Shown here one piece after another: positions 41,157 through 51,795 of a stretch of DNA of 64,000 bases; positions within the stretch are counted from its first letter, which is position 1, and each line of letters opens with the position of its first letter. This DNA is from Lachnospiraceae bacterium AC2029 (GTDB lineage: Bacteria > Bacillota > Clostridia > Lachnospirales > Lachnospiraceae): the NCBI GenBank assembly GCA_000703065.1, contig JNLK01000001.1, positions 558,001-622,000 on the forward strand, given 5' to 3'. Position numbers and translations under genes: made by a program. The notes under the pieces were generated by a model. That model was not told where the DNA came from. It did no database searches and saw nothing but the letters and a program-made list of their open reading frames with translations.

Positions 41157-43244
41157 TTATTTCCCTTTTCTGCCCACAAGGATCATGCTGCTTCGCGAGA
41201 TCAGGGATACGGATCCCTCAACGATCCGGCCTTCCTTCTCCGCGTTCTCATCCGCAGAACTGACGTAGATGCTCCAGCGGAAGCCGGCAGGCAGCACCGG
41301 AAGCTGAAATTCCTTCTCTTCCCAATAGGTATTGAAGATGCAGTACAGGAAGGTGTCCTCCGGAGTTCCGAAGTCCGCGGCAGGCTCTGCATAGAGGATC
41401 GCCGCACAGTGGGCCGGTCCCGTAAGATCCATGTCCCAGGGCGTGGTGCCGTGGAAGGACATTTCCGGATAGCCGCTGCTGTTGGGAGCAATGGTAAAGC
41501 TGCTCCGCCTGAGGACCGGATGATCCCGGCGAAGTGCCAGCATCTTTCTCGTGTAGTCATAGAAATCCCGATGAGCTTCCAGCCGGTTCCAGTCCAGCCA
41601 GGTGACGGGTCCGTCCTGACAATAGGGATTGTTATTTCCGTTCCGTGTGGTCAGGAATTCATCTCCGGACAGCAGCATGGGTACGCCGCGGGACAGGAGG
41701 AGCAGGGACATGGCGTTCTTCGCCTGTCTCTTCCGGAGAGCCAGGATCCCGGGATCGTCGGTCTCTCCCTCCACTCCGCAGTTCCAGCTGAGGTTGTCGT
41801 TATTTCCGTCTCTGTTGTCCTCGCCGTTGGCCTCATTGTGCTTCTCGTTGTAGCTGACCAGATCGTACAGACTGAAGCCGTCATGACAGGTGATGAAGTT
41901 GATGGAAGCCGAGGTCTCGCGGCCGCCATAGAGATCCGGCGATCCCTGAAGACGGTAGACCAGCTCCGGCCACGCGTCTCCGTCGCTCTTCAGGAAGCGA
42001 CGCACGCAGTCCCGGTATTTTCCGTTCCATTCGGCCCAGCGTCCGTAGGAGGGGAAATTTCCCACCTGATAAAGACCGGCCGCATCCCAGGCCTCCGCGA
42101 TCAGCTTTGCCTTGCCCAGGATCACGTCGTTGGCCAGGATCTCCAGCACCGGCGGACTCACCATGGGTTCGCCCTTCTCATCCCGGGAAAGGATGGATGC
42201 AAGATCGAAACGGAAGCCGTCGATATGATAGTCCGTCACCCAGTAACGGAGCACGTCCAGAATAAAGGAGAAAACCACCGAGTTATTGCAGTTCATGGTA
42301 TTCCCGCAGCCGCTGTAATTGGTATACTCTCCGTTCGGTCCCAGGAGGTAGAAGGTCCGGTTGTCGATCCCCCGGAATGAAATGCAGGGACCGCCCTCTC
42401 CCATTTCCGCCGTGTGATTGAATACCACATCCAGCATTACCTCGATTCCCGCCTTATGCAGCTGCTTGACGGTATTCTTGAATTCCTCCGCCGCCAGACC
42501 CATGGGACCTGCCGTGGCGTAACCCATTTTCGGAGCATAGAAGCCCACGGTGGAATAGCCCCAGTAATTATACAGCCGTTCCCCCTCATAGGTACGGGTG
42601 TTCTCCAGCTCATCGAATTCGAAGATCGGCAGCAGCTCCACGCAGTTCACGCCCAGCTCCTTCAGATACGGGATCTTCTCCACCAGGCCCGCATACGTGC
42701 CCTTCCACTTTGTTCCGGAGGAGGGATCCTTCGTGAAGCCCCGCACATGGGTCTCGTAGATCACCAGGTCCTTCATGGGAAGCTCCAGAGGCTTGTCGCC
42801 CTCCCAGTCAAAGTCCACGGGGATCACGCGCCCCCGGTACGGAAAATCTCCGTCATCCGCCGGCTGCCCCCATATCGGGCGTCCGCCGATCAGAAGGGCA
42901 TAGGGATCCAGCAGGATCTTCTCCTTATCGAAGAGAAGCCCCTCCTCAGGCACATACGGCCCGTCCATGCGGTAACCGTACTCCAGGTCCTCATAATCCA
43001 GACCATATACGATCATGGAGAATACATTTCCGATGCGGAAGCCTTCCGGAAACGGAATGCAGACGAAGGGCTCCTTCTCTCCGATATGGTAGAGAAGGAG
43101 TTCACAGGATGTTGCATCCTTGGAATGAATGGAAAAGTTGATGGAGCCGTCATAAAGAAGGCTCGCACCAAAGGGATATACACGGCCCGGCCGATAGCGG
43201 AAGCCGTTTAGTTCATTGGTAGGGAAACTGTCCAGGCGGATCAT
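41157..43244 (-). CDS. glgX: Glycogen debranching enzyme, GlgX/isoamylase type
   Basis: 695 residues from ATG 43244 (AGGAGG 6 nt upstream). Hydrolyses alpha-1,6 branches of glycogen or limit dextrin. An N-terminal CBM48 domain (1-150) is followed by a GH13 barrel with motif I VMLDVVFNHT, motif II GFRFDLAS (nucleophile Asp), motif III LIAEAWDA (acid Glu) and motif IV NFITCHDG. GVPMLLSGDEFLTTRNGNNN is typical of GlgX/TreX. Probably the last gene of the NRPS transcript: the AAA gene stops 54 nt upstream and a terminator follows. Confidence 0.93.
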   Translation of the reverse strand: MIRLDSFPTNELNGFRYRPGRVYPFGASLLYDGSINFSIHSKDATSCELLLYHIGEKEPFVCIPFPEGFRIGNVFSMIVYGLDYEDLEYGYRMDGPYVPEEGLLFDKEKILLDPYALLIGGRPIWGQPADDGDFPYRGRVIPVDFDWEGDKPLELPMKDLVIYETHVRGFTKDPSSGTKWKGTYAGLVEKIPYLKELGVNCVELLPIFEFDELENTRTYEGERLYNYWGYSTVGFYAPKMGYATAGPMGLAAEEFKNTVKQLHKAGIEVMLDVVFNHTAEMGEGGPCISFRGIDNRTFYLLGPNGEYTNYSGCGNTMNCNNSVVFSFILDVLRYWVTDYHIDGFRFDLASILSRDEKGEPMVSPPVLEILANDVILGKAKLIAEAWDAAGLYQVGNFPSYGRWAEWNGKYRDCVRRFLKSDGDAWPELVYRLQGSPDLYGGRETSASINFITCHDGFSLYDLVSYNEKHNEANGEDNRDGNNDNLSWNCGVEGETDDPGILALRKRQAKNAMSLLLLSRGVPMLLSGDEFLTTRNGNNNPYCQDGPVTWLDWNRLEAHRDFYDYTRKMLALRRDHPVLRRSSFTIAPNSSGYPEMSFHGTTPWDMDLTGPAHCAAILYAEPAADFGTPEDTFLYCIFNTYWEEKEFQLPVLPAGFRWSIYVSSADENAEKEGRIVEGSVSLISRSSMILVGRKGK

Positions 43245-43298
43245 GGTTCTCCTCCTTTCGGTTCCTGAAAGCCTTATCACCTATGCAGCCTGCAGGTC

Positions 43299-45146
43299 TT
43301 ACTCCTTAACATCCTCAAGCTCCAGCGTCATCAGTTCTGTCCGCTGGATGTCCGTATCATGGATCAGGCGGTTTGCCTGACGCTCGATACAGCGCTCAAA
43401 ATAATTCCTGGCCTCTCTGGCATTTGCAAAATTCTCTTCCTTCTCTTCCACGATCCGGCGGAAATGGGTTCGCACCTCTTCCTCCGCCTCCTCCGTCAGA
43501 TGGAAGTCCTGTGCCCGGCACATGGAGGTAAGGATCTGGAAGAGCTCATCCGGGGAATAATCCTCGAATTCTATGGTCTTGCTGAAGCGGGAACGAAGGC
43601 CCGGATTGGATTCCAGGAATTCCTCCATAGGTTCCGTGTAACCGGCTGCGATCACCACGAAGCTGTCCCGGTCATCCTCCATACGCTTCAGAAGGGTATC
43701 TACGGCCTCCTGACCGTAGTCCCCGTTTTCCTTCTTATTTGTCAGTGTGTATGCCTCGTCGATGAAGAGCACGCCGCCCAGGGCACTGTCGATAACCTCC
43801 TGGGTCTTCTGTGCGGTCTGGCCCACGTAACCCTCAACCAGTCCTGCCCGGTCCACCTCCACCAGCTGGCCCTTGCTCACCACGCCGATGGCCTTGTAGA
43901 TCTTCGCCAGGAGCCGGGCCACCGTGGTCTTGCCGGTTCCGGGATTTCCGGAGAAGACCAGATGAAGGGACATGTCCGGCTGGGCCAGTCCCATTTCCTC
44001 ACGAACCTTCCGGATCCGGATCACGTTGATCAGGTTGCTGAGATTCTCCTTCACGGACTTGAGACCGATCAGGCCGTCCAGCTCCGCCATCAGCTCATCC
44101 AGAGTCTTCCCGTCCTCCTCAGGTTTCTTCTCTTCACCGTACTTTCTGGAGCGCTGTTCGGAACGGACCGACATCCGTTCTTCCTTCCTCTCCTCTTTCC
44201 TTTCCTCCTTTACCGCCTGACCCTGCATGTTCTTCTCCGGCTTCTTCTTGGTGGGGAAATCGATCCCCTTCGCCAGATGTGCGGGGACCTCCGGATCCGC
44301 CACTCCCTCGAACAGGGTATGTGTCACCACAGGCTCGTCCTCGTAATAGGAAGCCGCCGTGGTCATATCCACACCGGAGTCCGGCATAAGGCTCTTCATT
44401 CCGGGGATGCCGTAGGTGGGATCTCCCTTTGCGTTCATCCGGTAGGGATCATTTGCAAAGTACAGCCCGTTCTGCAGCAGGAACTTATGCATCATCGTAA
44501 GGTATGCCTTCAGCTTCTGCATTTCCAGCTCGCTGATGCCGCCGAAGGCGATGTATTCCAGTCCCACATCCCGGAAGGTATTTACAAGAAATCTGGCCAG
44601 AGACATTCCGTCCTTCTTCTTGTTGGGTGCCAGGTCCGCTCTTACGAAATAAATGAGGGACGCGGGAATGCTGGTCAGCAGATTCCTGTCGATACAGTTC
44701 TCCTGACGCATGGCAAAAAACCTCTGCGGGGTCAGGTGCATTCCGAGGATCCGGTTGGTATAATCCACCTGCCGCATAGGCTCCGCACTGTTCGGGTCAT
44801 AGACGAATCCCATAAATGTGATGAGATCGAAGGACAGCTTCTCCGGAAGCCCCACGGGCTGTTCGGGAGGATAGAGCTCCTTCCTCCTGCCGATGTCCGC
44901 CGCATAGTTCATCGCCGTCTTCACCGCATAGGACGTGGAAATGTCCTGCGGATCCGGTCCCGGCACGGACCCGCCGGGATTCCCGCCGTAACCGCCTCCG
45001 TAGTTGGACCCGTTCATATTGTCATAATAACCGTTGCTTCTCTTAAACATTTCTTCTCTCTGGTTGCTCTCCGCTCTGGAGTCCATTCCGGCCTCGATCA
45101 CATCCCTGATCATCCGGCCCCAGAATCTGTTACTGCGATAAGACAT
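43299..45146 (-). CDS. AAA+ ATPase of the CbxX/SpoVK family with a unique N-terminal half
   Basis: 615 residues. The C-terminal 290 residues are a CbxX/CfxQ-type AAA+ domain: Walker [19 protein letters not shown], the pore-region [14 protein letters not shown], Walker [16 protein letters not shown], and arginine fingers in [17 protein letters not shown]. In other bacteria such hexamers act as remodelling chaperones (for example Rubisco activase). The first 310 residues, with Gly/Asn/Pro-rich and Glu/Lys/Arg-rich linkers and a helical domain ([20 protein letters not shown]), I do not recognise. GGAGTGAC precedes the start, 15 nt after the NRPS stop, so it belongs to the NRPS operon. It may remodel the synthetase or its product target; this is a guess. 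Confidence 0.88.
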   Translation of the reverse strand: MSYRSNRFWGRMIRDVIEAGMDSRAESNQREEMFKRSNGYYDNMNGSNYGGGYGGNPGGSVPGPDPQDISTSYAVKTAMNYAADIGRRKELYPPEQPVGLPEKLSFDLITFMGFVYDPNSAEPMRQVDYTNRILGMHLTPQRFFAMRQENCIDRNLLTSIPASLIYFVRADLAPNKKKDGMSLARFLVNTFRDVGLEYIAFGGISELEMQKLKAYLTMMHKFLLQNGLYFANDPYRMNAKGDPTYGIPGMKSLMPDSGVDMTTAASYYEDEPVVTHTLFEGVADPEVPAHLAKGIDFPTKKKPEKNMQGQAVKEERKEERKEERMSVRSEQRSRKYGEEKKPEEDGKTLDELMAELDGLIGLKSVKENLSNLINVIRIRKVREEMGLAQPDMSLHLVFSGNPGTGKTTVARLLAKIYKAIGVVSKGQLVEVDRAGLVEGYVGQTAQKTQEVIDSALGGVLFIDEAYTLTNKKENGDYGQEAVDTLLKRMEDDRDSFVVIAAGYTEPMEEFLESNPGLRSRFSKTIEFEDYSPDELFQILTSMCRAQDFHLTEEAEEEVRTHFRRIVEEKEENFANAREARNYFERCIERQANRLIHDTDIQRTELMTLELEDVKE

Positions 45147-45161
45147 ATTGTCACTCCAAAT

Positions 45162-48100
45162 CTATTCCTGATCGTCAAAGAAGGTCAGGGTGTCCAGCGC
45201 ATCGATGGCAGACGCCAGATAGCGGTCATCGATGATAGGCCACTTGAACCCGCAGCGGAACAGCGCGTTGATGGAGAACCGATTCTCTGCACCGACCTCC
45301 TTCACCTGTGCTCCGCCCTTGTTCTGATATGCCATGATACCCAGGATCGTCTCACTGGCCGATCCCTTCTCAGCTTCCTGCTCCACCGTTTTCGCAAAGA
45401 CCTCATCCGGCACGATTTCGATCTCGAAGCCGTAATCCTTCATGGCGTAGATCACGTCTCCCTGTGTCACCTGATGGTTGTTAAATGCATGGAAGACACT
45501 GAACCGGTCATCCGCACCCGCAAAGCGGAGCACCGCTTCCGCACTGGAATCAATGGGTGAGAATTCCACCGGCTGATCCAGCTGACCCACTGGGAACTGT
45601 CCCAGACTGTGGAAGGCCCTGAGCGACCGCATGAAGCTGTTGGTCAGGAAGTTGATCTGGAACTCTCCGTCGCTCCAGCGGCTCATCAGGTTACCCATAC
45701 GGGTGATGCAGGCCTTCAGTCCCTTCTCTGCCTTGGCCTCCAGAACCGCACGTTCCGCCAGGAACTTGGTGCGGACATAGTCATTCTCCACGCTCTGCCC
45801 GAAGTAGAGTTCATTTTCAAGGATCCTTCTCTCCTCCCCTTCCCTGAAGCGCATCTCACCCGCTACGGAGCAGGTGGAGGTCTGTACAAGACGGATATCC
45901 TCCGCAAGACAGAAGTCGATCAGGTTCAGAACGCCCTGGTAGTTGACGCGGTCCAGAAGATCATCATCAACGAAATGCTTTACGCAGGCCGCACAGTTGA
46001 TCAGCGCATCCGCGGAAATGCCCTTCAGCTTCTCCACTTCTTCCCGTGCGGTGATATCACCCTCGATGCAGAAGATCCGCGTTCCGAACAGATCCTTCAT
46101 CGGATTTCCGAAATAGTATGCCAGCACGGAATGGAGACGGGCCTCCACAGTGCTGAACCTTCCCTTCCGCATCAGGCAGTAAACCTTGCCGTCGTATTGA
46201 TCCAGATACGCCTTCAGCACATGGATCCCCAGGAAGCCCGTAGCACCGGTCAGGATAATGTCTCCCACCGGACTCACGGAGAAGCTGTCGATCCGATCCA
46301 TGCTGTTCTCTGCCAGGATCTTCTCGATCCGGCCATAATCATAGTTCTCGGCCTGTTCCTGCTTACCGGAATCCGAAACGGTTCCGCGGATGGCCTTAGC
46401 CAGCTGCCGTGGCGTGGGATGATCGAAAATGTCCTTATAGACTACATTATATCCCTGATTCATGGTATGCATCAATACCTTGGCCGCAAGGATGGAGGAA
46501 CCGCCGATCCGGAAGAAATCATCCGTTGCTCCCACACGGTCCAGATGCAGAATATCCTGATACAGCTCGCAGATCTCCCGCTCCAGTGCCGTCTTCGGCT
46601 CCACATACTGATCCTCCTCGGTCCGTTCGATCACAGGAAGCTCCTTCTTATTTACCTTCTGGTTCCGGTTCAGCGGGATCCGGTCGATCTGAAGCAGAGC
46701 CGTGGGAACCATGTAGGGCGGCTTCCGTTCACGGATGAAGTTCACCAGATCCATATAATCGATCTTCTCGTCGGATACCATGTAGGCTGCGATATATTTT
46801 CCTCCGCCCGCATCGTCAAATGCCTGGACGGTGGCGTCCTTGATCCCCGGATACATCCGGATCACTTCCTCCACCTCGGAAAGCTCGATCCGGAAGCCTC
46901 TGATCTTCACCTGTGAATCCCGGCGTCCGATAAAATCCACATCCCCGTTGGGAAGCAGACGCACCACGTCTCCCGTACGATACATCCGGTCATAGCGCTC
47001 CTCGGAGCAGAAGGGATTCGGCTGGAAGGTATCCGCTGTCTTCTCCGGAAGATTCAGATAGCCGCGGCCCACGCCGTAACCTGCCACCACAAGCTCGCCT
47101 GTGGCACCTGCCGGCAGACGCCGCTTCAGCGGGTCGATCACGTACAGCTTCACATTTCCGTCCGGGGTTCCGATGGGCACCCTGTGATACAGACGGTCCA
47201 CCTTCTTCACGGTGGTGAAAATGGTACACTCCGTGGGACCGTAGGCATTGATCAGCGTTACATTTTCCATGGGGCCGATGGGCACAAGGCGCTCGCCTCC
47301 CACGGACAGATATCTCAGTGCCGTTCCCTTGTAGAGCTCGGCGAACTGACGTCCCACCTGTGTGGTCATGAAGGAATGGGTCACTCCCTCCTCGTCAAAA
47401 TACTCCACCAGCTCCAGCAGGTTCAGGCGCATGTCCTCCGGGATCACGACTACGGCTGCTCCCGTGGTCAGTGCCGGATACATGTCCATCATATTTGCAT
47501 CAAAACCGTAGCTGGCGTAGGCAGCCACCCGGTCCGTATCCGTCAGGCCGTAGTACTCTCTGTACCACTGACAGAAGTTCACCAGGTTTCTGTGCTCCAG
47601 CATCACACCCTTGGGATTGCCTGTGGTTCCCGAGGTATAAAGCAGAGTGAAGAGATCCTCCGGTGCCGGTCCCTCCGGCTGTTCCGTATCCGGAAGCGCC
47701 TCTACATCCTCAAGATAGATCCGGTCTCCCGTATAGCTGACCTTCCCCTCCAGTTCCTTCGTGGTAATGAGGAGGCGGACTCCCGCATCCTGCATCATGA
47801 AATCCAGACGCTCGGAGGGATAGCTGGAATCCAGAGGCTGATAGGCACATCCGGACTTCAGTACGCCCAGGGACATGGTCACGATGGCCTCGGTCCGCGG
47901 GATCAGGATCGCAACCGCATCCTCTCTTCCCAGACCCTTTCCGTGGATGTAGCCTGCCAGCTTGTCGCCGATCCGGTCAACCTCCGCGTAAGTCAGGCGC
48001 GTATCCTTGTAGATCACGGCCTCGTGATCCGGATATTTTGCAGCAGCATTTCGGAATTCCGTCACGATATCCGTGTTCGGAACCTCCATCTCCGTATGGT

Positions 48101-51100
48101 TAAAGGCATCCAGTCTTGCCTCGGCTTCCGGTGAAAGAAGGGATACCTCTCCCAGGGTCCGTACTGCCAGGAACTGCTTTCCGATCTGCTCCAACAGCTC
48201 CAGGAAGCTGTCGATCATCTCCGGCGTGAAAAGGTCGCTCCGGTATTCGGACTCCAACAGATACCTGCCCTCTCTCAGACATGCATTGATGGACAGCTTG
48301 AACTTGGCCGTATTTGTCTCCATGGTCCGGAAGGTTGCCGGCACGCCGCCGACGGAAATTCCGGCGAAGAAATCCGGCTGCCAGTAGAAGGTCATATCCG
48401 AGGTGACACCATAGGTATGAGCGATCTCCGCAAAGGAGTAAATGTCATTGTCCATGGCATCCAGATACTGATCCGATACCGACTTCAGATAGGAAATGAT
48501 GTCCTGCTCATCCTGCAGCTTCAGGCAGATGGGCAGTGTCTTCACGAGCATATTCACGGTGCGGTTCAGACTGGAAAGATTCCGTCCGTTGTAAACCGTT
48601 GTATAGAGAATGTCCTTTCTTCCGTTGATCACGGACAGGAAATATCCGAAGACTCCGTGGAAGAATACATTCTCCGAGATTCCATTTTCACGGCAGAACT
48701 TCTGCAGCTGCTCCGGCTCGATCGCAACATGCCGGTTCACATACTCTCTGCCCTGCTCTTCCTCCTGCAGGTCCGGAAGCGGCATCTGGTCCGTCTCCGC
48801 ATCCTCCAGAAGATTGTTCCAGTACTGCGCCGCCTGCCGGTACTCATCACTGTTGCGTCTCCGCACCTCCTCCAGTGCGATGTCATAGCCGTTGACTCTT
48901 TCCGGTTCGATAGGCTTCCCGTCGTACGCGGCACCCAGATCCTCCAGAAGGATCGTCATGGAGCTGCCGTCAACGACCACATGATGAATATCCATGAAGA
49001 GCCAGAGATCCTCTGCCTCGATCAGGGTAATGTGATAGAGCCGGTCCTTCAGCACGTCAAAGGGACGGATCTCCTTCTTTGCGACCTCTTCGATATCCGC
49101 AGAGGGATCCACGGTGATGCGGCGGATCTCCACCGGCGCATCGTCATGACGGCAGGCGCGAAGCTCTCCGTCTTCATCGTGGACGATAGTCATCTTGATA
49201 TAGGAATGAACGTTGATGGCAGTCCGCACTGCCTCCAGAAGACGCTCCGGATCCACACCCTTTCCGAGATGAAGCAGGGACGGAATGCTGTAAATGGTCG
49301 TGCCCGGATTTGCGAGGCAGTCCATCAGCAGACCCTGCTGTGTTTGGGTCAGCGGGTAGGTCTCCGCCTTGCTTCCCGCAGCCTCCGTTCCTCCCTCCGT
49401 CTTCTCCTTCAGGAAGGCTTCCAGTGCCTTTACGGAAGCGCGGTTCTGCACATCCCGAAGACGCATGGGCACGCCGAACTCCTCATCCAGCAGCACGATC
49501 AGCTTCATCATGCTGATGGACGTAAGTCCCACCTCGAAGAGATCCGTATCGATACCGAATGCTTCGTGACCTATGGACTTCACCACGCAGTCAAAGATCC
49601 GCTTCTGCGTCTCATTTTCAGGCGCAGCAAAGCTTTCCTCGCTGGCCAGTGGCTCAGGAAGCGCTCTCTTATCCACCTTCTGATTCCGGTTCAGCGGGAT
49701 CGAATCGATCTGCATGGTCACTGCCGGTACCATGTAGGCCGGCTTGCTCTTCTTGATGTGATCGTTCAGGGCATGTACATCCACCGGCTGATCGGATACC
49801 ACATAGGCAGCGATATATTTTCCGCCGGAGGCATAATCGAAGGCCTGAACCGTTGCGTCCTTGATTCCCGGGAAGGAACGGATCTCCGCTTCCACTGCAG
49901 AGAGCTCGATACGGAAGCCGCGGATCTTCACCTGACCGTCCTCACGACCCAGGAAATCCACCTCTCCGTTGGGAAGCATTCTTACCACATCTCCCGTATG
50001 ATAGACGCGGCCGTACTCCGGATCCTCCGAGAATGGATTCTTCGTAAATGCCTCCGCTGTCTTCTCCGGCAGATTCAGGTATCCGCGTCCTACGCCGTGT
50101 CCCGCCAGAAGAAGCTCGCCGGGTGCGCCCACCGGAAGCCGGTGCCCGTACTTATCTACGATATAGCCCTTTACATTTCCGATGATCCGTCCGATGGGGA
50201 CGCGCTCATAAAGCTGATCCACGATCTTCGCGTTGCAGAGGATGGTACACTCCGTGGGCCCATAGCCATTCAGCAGCTTCACACGCTCCGGCGGAGCCAC
50301 GGGTACCAGCTTCTCTCCTCCTACCGTCAGGAACTTCAGTGTGGTTCCGCGGTACATTTCCGCAAACTGTCTTCCCACCTGAGTGGTCATCATGGCATGG
50401 GTGATCCCTTCCCGCTCGAAATAATCGTTGATATCGTTCAGCGAGAGCCGCATCTGCTCGGATATGATATGGATCGTTCCGCCCACGAAAATGGTGGGAT
50501 ACAGATCCAGCATGTTGGCATCAAAGCCATAGCTGGCATAGGCTGACACCCGGGATTCATGGGATAATCCAAGATATGCCTCGTACCAGGTACAGAAATG
50601 TACCAGATTCCGGTGCTCGAGCATCACGCCCTTCGGCTTGCCCGTGGTTCCCGAGGTATAAAGAAGAATGAAGAGGTCTTCCGGTGCAGGATTCTCCGGG
50701 ATCTGCTCCGCTTCGGGAAGTGACGGGATCTCATCCAGATAGAGAACCTCTCCCTGATAACCGGGAACCTTGTCCCGCAGGGCACGGTCCGTGATCAGAA
50801 GCTTCGTCCCGGCGTCATCCATCATGTACTGCAGACGCTCCTCGGGATAACCGGAGTCCAGCGGCTGATAGGCACAGCCAGCCTTCAGCGCACCGAGAGA
50901 TGCGATGACCATATATTCACACCGGGGGATCAGAACGGATACCACATCCTCTCTTCCCATCCCCAGTCTGCGCGCATAGGCTGCGATCCGCTCGGAGATG
51001 TCATCCACCTCGGCATAGGTGTATCTTTTGTCCTCGTAGACCACAAGGTGATGATCCGGATACGCCTTCGCCTGCCGGCGGAAGATGGAGACCATATCCG

Positions 51101-51734
51101 TATTCTCCAGGGGCATTTCCGTATGGTTGAAGCCGTCCAGCAGCTCCTCCTGTTCCGGTGCCAGAAGTTCCACCTCACGGAAGCTTTCCTTCTGCGGGAA
51201 CTCCTGCAGGATCATGCGGAAAGCGGAGGCAAAACTCTTTATGTAGTCTGCGGAATAATAATCCGTGCGATAGGTGATCTTCAGCTGATATTTCCGATCC
51301 GCACCTTCTCCGGAACAGACCGGTTCCAGGGTAAGCAGCGGTTCCTCCGAAGAATCCTGCATTCCGTCCGCCCCAGCCACGGCCTTCTCTGCCTTCTGCA
51401 GGTAGTCCCTGACCGTGTCCGTATCATCTCTCTGAAGCATGACGGCGCGAACGCCTTCCCCGGCCGTTCCGTCACTGTCCGTTCCGCACACATGGATCGT
51501 GGTATCCATATTTCCGGTGAATACGGACGCCAGATAGGACGCGACCGCCGCAAAAAAAGCCATCGATGAACATCCGGCCGCCTCACAAAGCGCCCGAACC
51601 GCATTCTCATCGATGGTGATATCTTCCGTATAGCTTTCCTTTGCAGGTTCCTTGCCCCAGCAGTCCCTCTCCGGAAGGGTCTCCCCCTCCATACCGAACC
51701 ACAGAGCCTTCCCGAATCCCGGCGTCTCTTTCAT
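45162..51734 (-). CDS. Dimodular nonribosomal peptide synthetase with terminal thioester reductase
   Basis: 2190 residues. Domains: C-terminal half of a condensation domain 1-205 (no HHxxxDG); adenylation A1 210-695 (LLYTSGTTGKPKG, NGYGPTE, YHTGD, NRNQKVDK); carrier 706-778 with Ser739 in FEVGLTSIS; complete condensation domain 790-1215 with HHVVVDG at 917-923; A2 1225-1705; carrier 1712-1785 with Ser1747 in FRIGGSSIL; reductase 1825-2185 with GATGFLG (1830-1836) and YVRTK (1986-1990). The reductase releases an aldehyde or alcohol with NADPH; a dipeptide aldehyde could cyclise to a pyrazinone. Pocket residues read by eye are D-A-L-M-T-G-G-I-L for A1 and D-A-M-F-S-G-A-I-F for A2; substrates not assigned. 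Operon with STAS/anti-sigma genes before it and an AAA+ gene after. Confidence 0.95.
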   Translation of the reverse strand: MKETPGFGKALWFGMEGETLPERDCWGKEPAKESYTEDITIDENAVRALCEAAGCSSMAFFAAVASYLASVFTGNMDTTIHVCGTDSDGTAGEGVRAVMLQRDDTDTVRDYLQKAEKAVAGADGMQDSSEEPLLTLEPVCSGEGADRKYQLKITYRTDYYSADYIKSFASAFRMILQEFPQKESFREVELLAPEQEELLDGFNHTEMPLENTDMVSIFRRQAKAYPDHHLVVYEDKRYTYAEVDDISERIAAYARRLGMGREDVVSVLIPRCEYMVIASLGALKAGCAYQPLDSGYPEERLQYMMDDAGTKLLITDRALRDKVPGYQGEVLYLDEIPSLPEAEQIPENPAPEDLFILLYTSGTTGKPKGVMLEHRNLVHFCTWYEAYLGLSHESRVSAYASYGFDANMLDLYPTIFVGGTIHIISEQMRLSLNDINDYFEREGITHAMMTTQVGRQFAEMYRGTTLKFLTVGGEKLVPVAPPERVKLLNGYGPTECTILCNAKIVDQLYERVPIGRIIGNVKGYIVDKYGHRLPVGAPGELLLAGHGVGRGYLNLPEKTAEAFTKNPFSEDPEYGRVYHTGDVVRMLPNGEVDFLGREDGQVKIRGFRIELSAVEAEIRSFPGIKDATVQAFDYASGGKYIAAYVVSDQPVDVHALNDHIKKSKPAYMVPAVTMQIDSIPLNRNQKVDKRALPEPLASEESFAAPENETQKRIFDCVVKSIGHEAFGIDTDLFEVGLTSISMMKLIVLLDEEFGVPMRLRDVQNRASVKALEAFLKEKTEGGTEAAGSKAETYPLTQTQQGLLMDCLANPGTTIYSIPSLLHLGKGVDPERLLEAVRTAINVHSYIKMTIVHDEDGELRACRHDDAPVEIRRITVDPSADIEEVAKKEIRPFDVLKDRLYHITLIEAEDLWLFMDIHHVVVDGSSMTILLEDLGAAYDGKPIEPERVNGYDIALEEVRRRNSDEYRQAAQYWNNLLEDAETDQMPLPDLQEEEQGREYVNRHVAIEPEQLQKFCRENGISENVFFHGVFGYFLSVINGRKDILYTTVYNGRNLSSLNRTVNMLVKTLPICLKLQDEQDIISYLKSVSDQYLDAMDNDIYSFAEIAHTYGVTSDMTFYWQPDFFAGISVGGVPATFRTMETNTAKFKLSINACLREGRYLLESEYRSDLFTPEMIDSFLELLEQIGKQFLAVRTLGEVSLLSPEAEARLDAFNHTEMEVPNTDIVTEFRNAAAKYPDHEAVIYKDTRLTYAEVDRIGDKLAGYIHGKGLGREDAVAILIPRTEAIVTMSLGVLKSGCAYQPLDSSYPSERLDFMMQDAGVRLLITTKELEGKVSYTGDRIYLEDVEALPDTEQPEGPAPEDLFTLLYTSGTTGNPKGVMLEHRNLVNFCQWYREYYGLTDTDRVAAYASYGFDANMMDMYPALTTGAAVVVIPEDMRLNLLELVEYFDEEGVTHSFMTTQVGRQFAELYKGTALRYLSVGGERLVPIGPMENVTLINAYGPTECTIFTTVKKVDRLYHRVPIGTPDGNVKLYVIDPLKRRLPAGATGELVVAGYGVGRGYLNLPEKTADTFQPNPFCSEERYDRMYRTGDVVRLLPNGDVDFIGRRDSQVKIRGFRIELSEVEEVIRMYPGIKDATVQAFDDAGGGKYIAAYMVSDEKIDYMDLVNFIRERKPPYMVPTALLQIDRIPLNRNQKVNKKELPVIERTEEDQYVEPKTALEREICELYQDILHLDRVGATDDFFRIGGSSILAAKVLMHTMNQGYNVVYKDIFDHPTPRQLAKAIRGTVSDSGKQEQAENYDYGRIEKILAENSMDRIDSFSVSPVGDIILTGATGFLGIHVLKAYLDQYDGKVYCLMRKGRFSTVEARLHSVLAYYFGNPMKDLFGTRIFCIEGDITAREEVEKLKGISADALINCAACVKHFVDDDLLDRVNYQGVLNLIDFCLAEDIRLVQTSTCSVAGEMRFREGEERRILENELYFGQSVENDYVRTKFLAERAVLEAKAEKGLKACITRMGNLMSRWSDGEFQINFLTNSFMRSLRAFHSLGQFPVGQLDQPVEFSPIDSSAEAVLRFAGADDRFSVFHAFNNHQVTQGDVIYAMKDYGFEIEIVPDEVFAKTVEQEAEKGSASETILGIMAYQNKGGAQVKEVGAENRFSINALFRCGFKWPIIDDRYLASAIDALDTLTFFDDQE

Positions 51735-51795
51735 ATTCTACCCTCCATAAGTAATATCTGCACGCTCCCCTTCCCCAAAAGGAGCGCCCGCACCC

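Noticed and set aside
43359-45560. 733-codon open frame on the plus strand opposite the AAA+ gene
   Set aside because: Shadow of the AAA+ and NRPS genes; His/Leu/Arg/Gly-rich with no recognisable domain, while the minus strand encodes clear motifs.
48417-50546. 709-codon open frame on the plus strand inside the NRPS
   Set aside because: Antisense to the first module; no domain signatures and no suitable ribosome-binding site.
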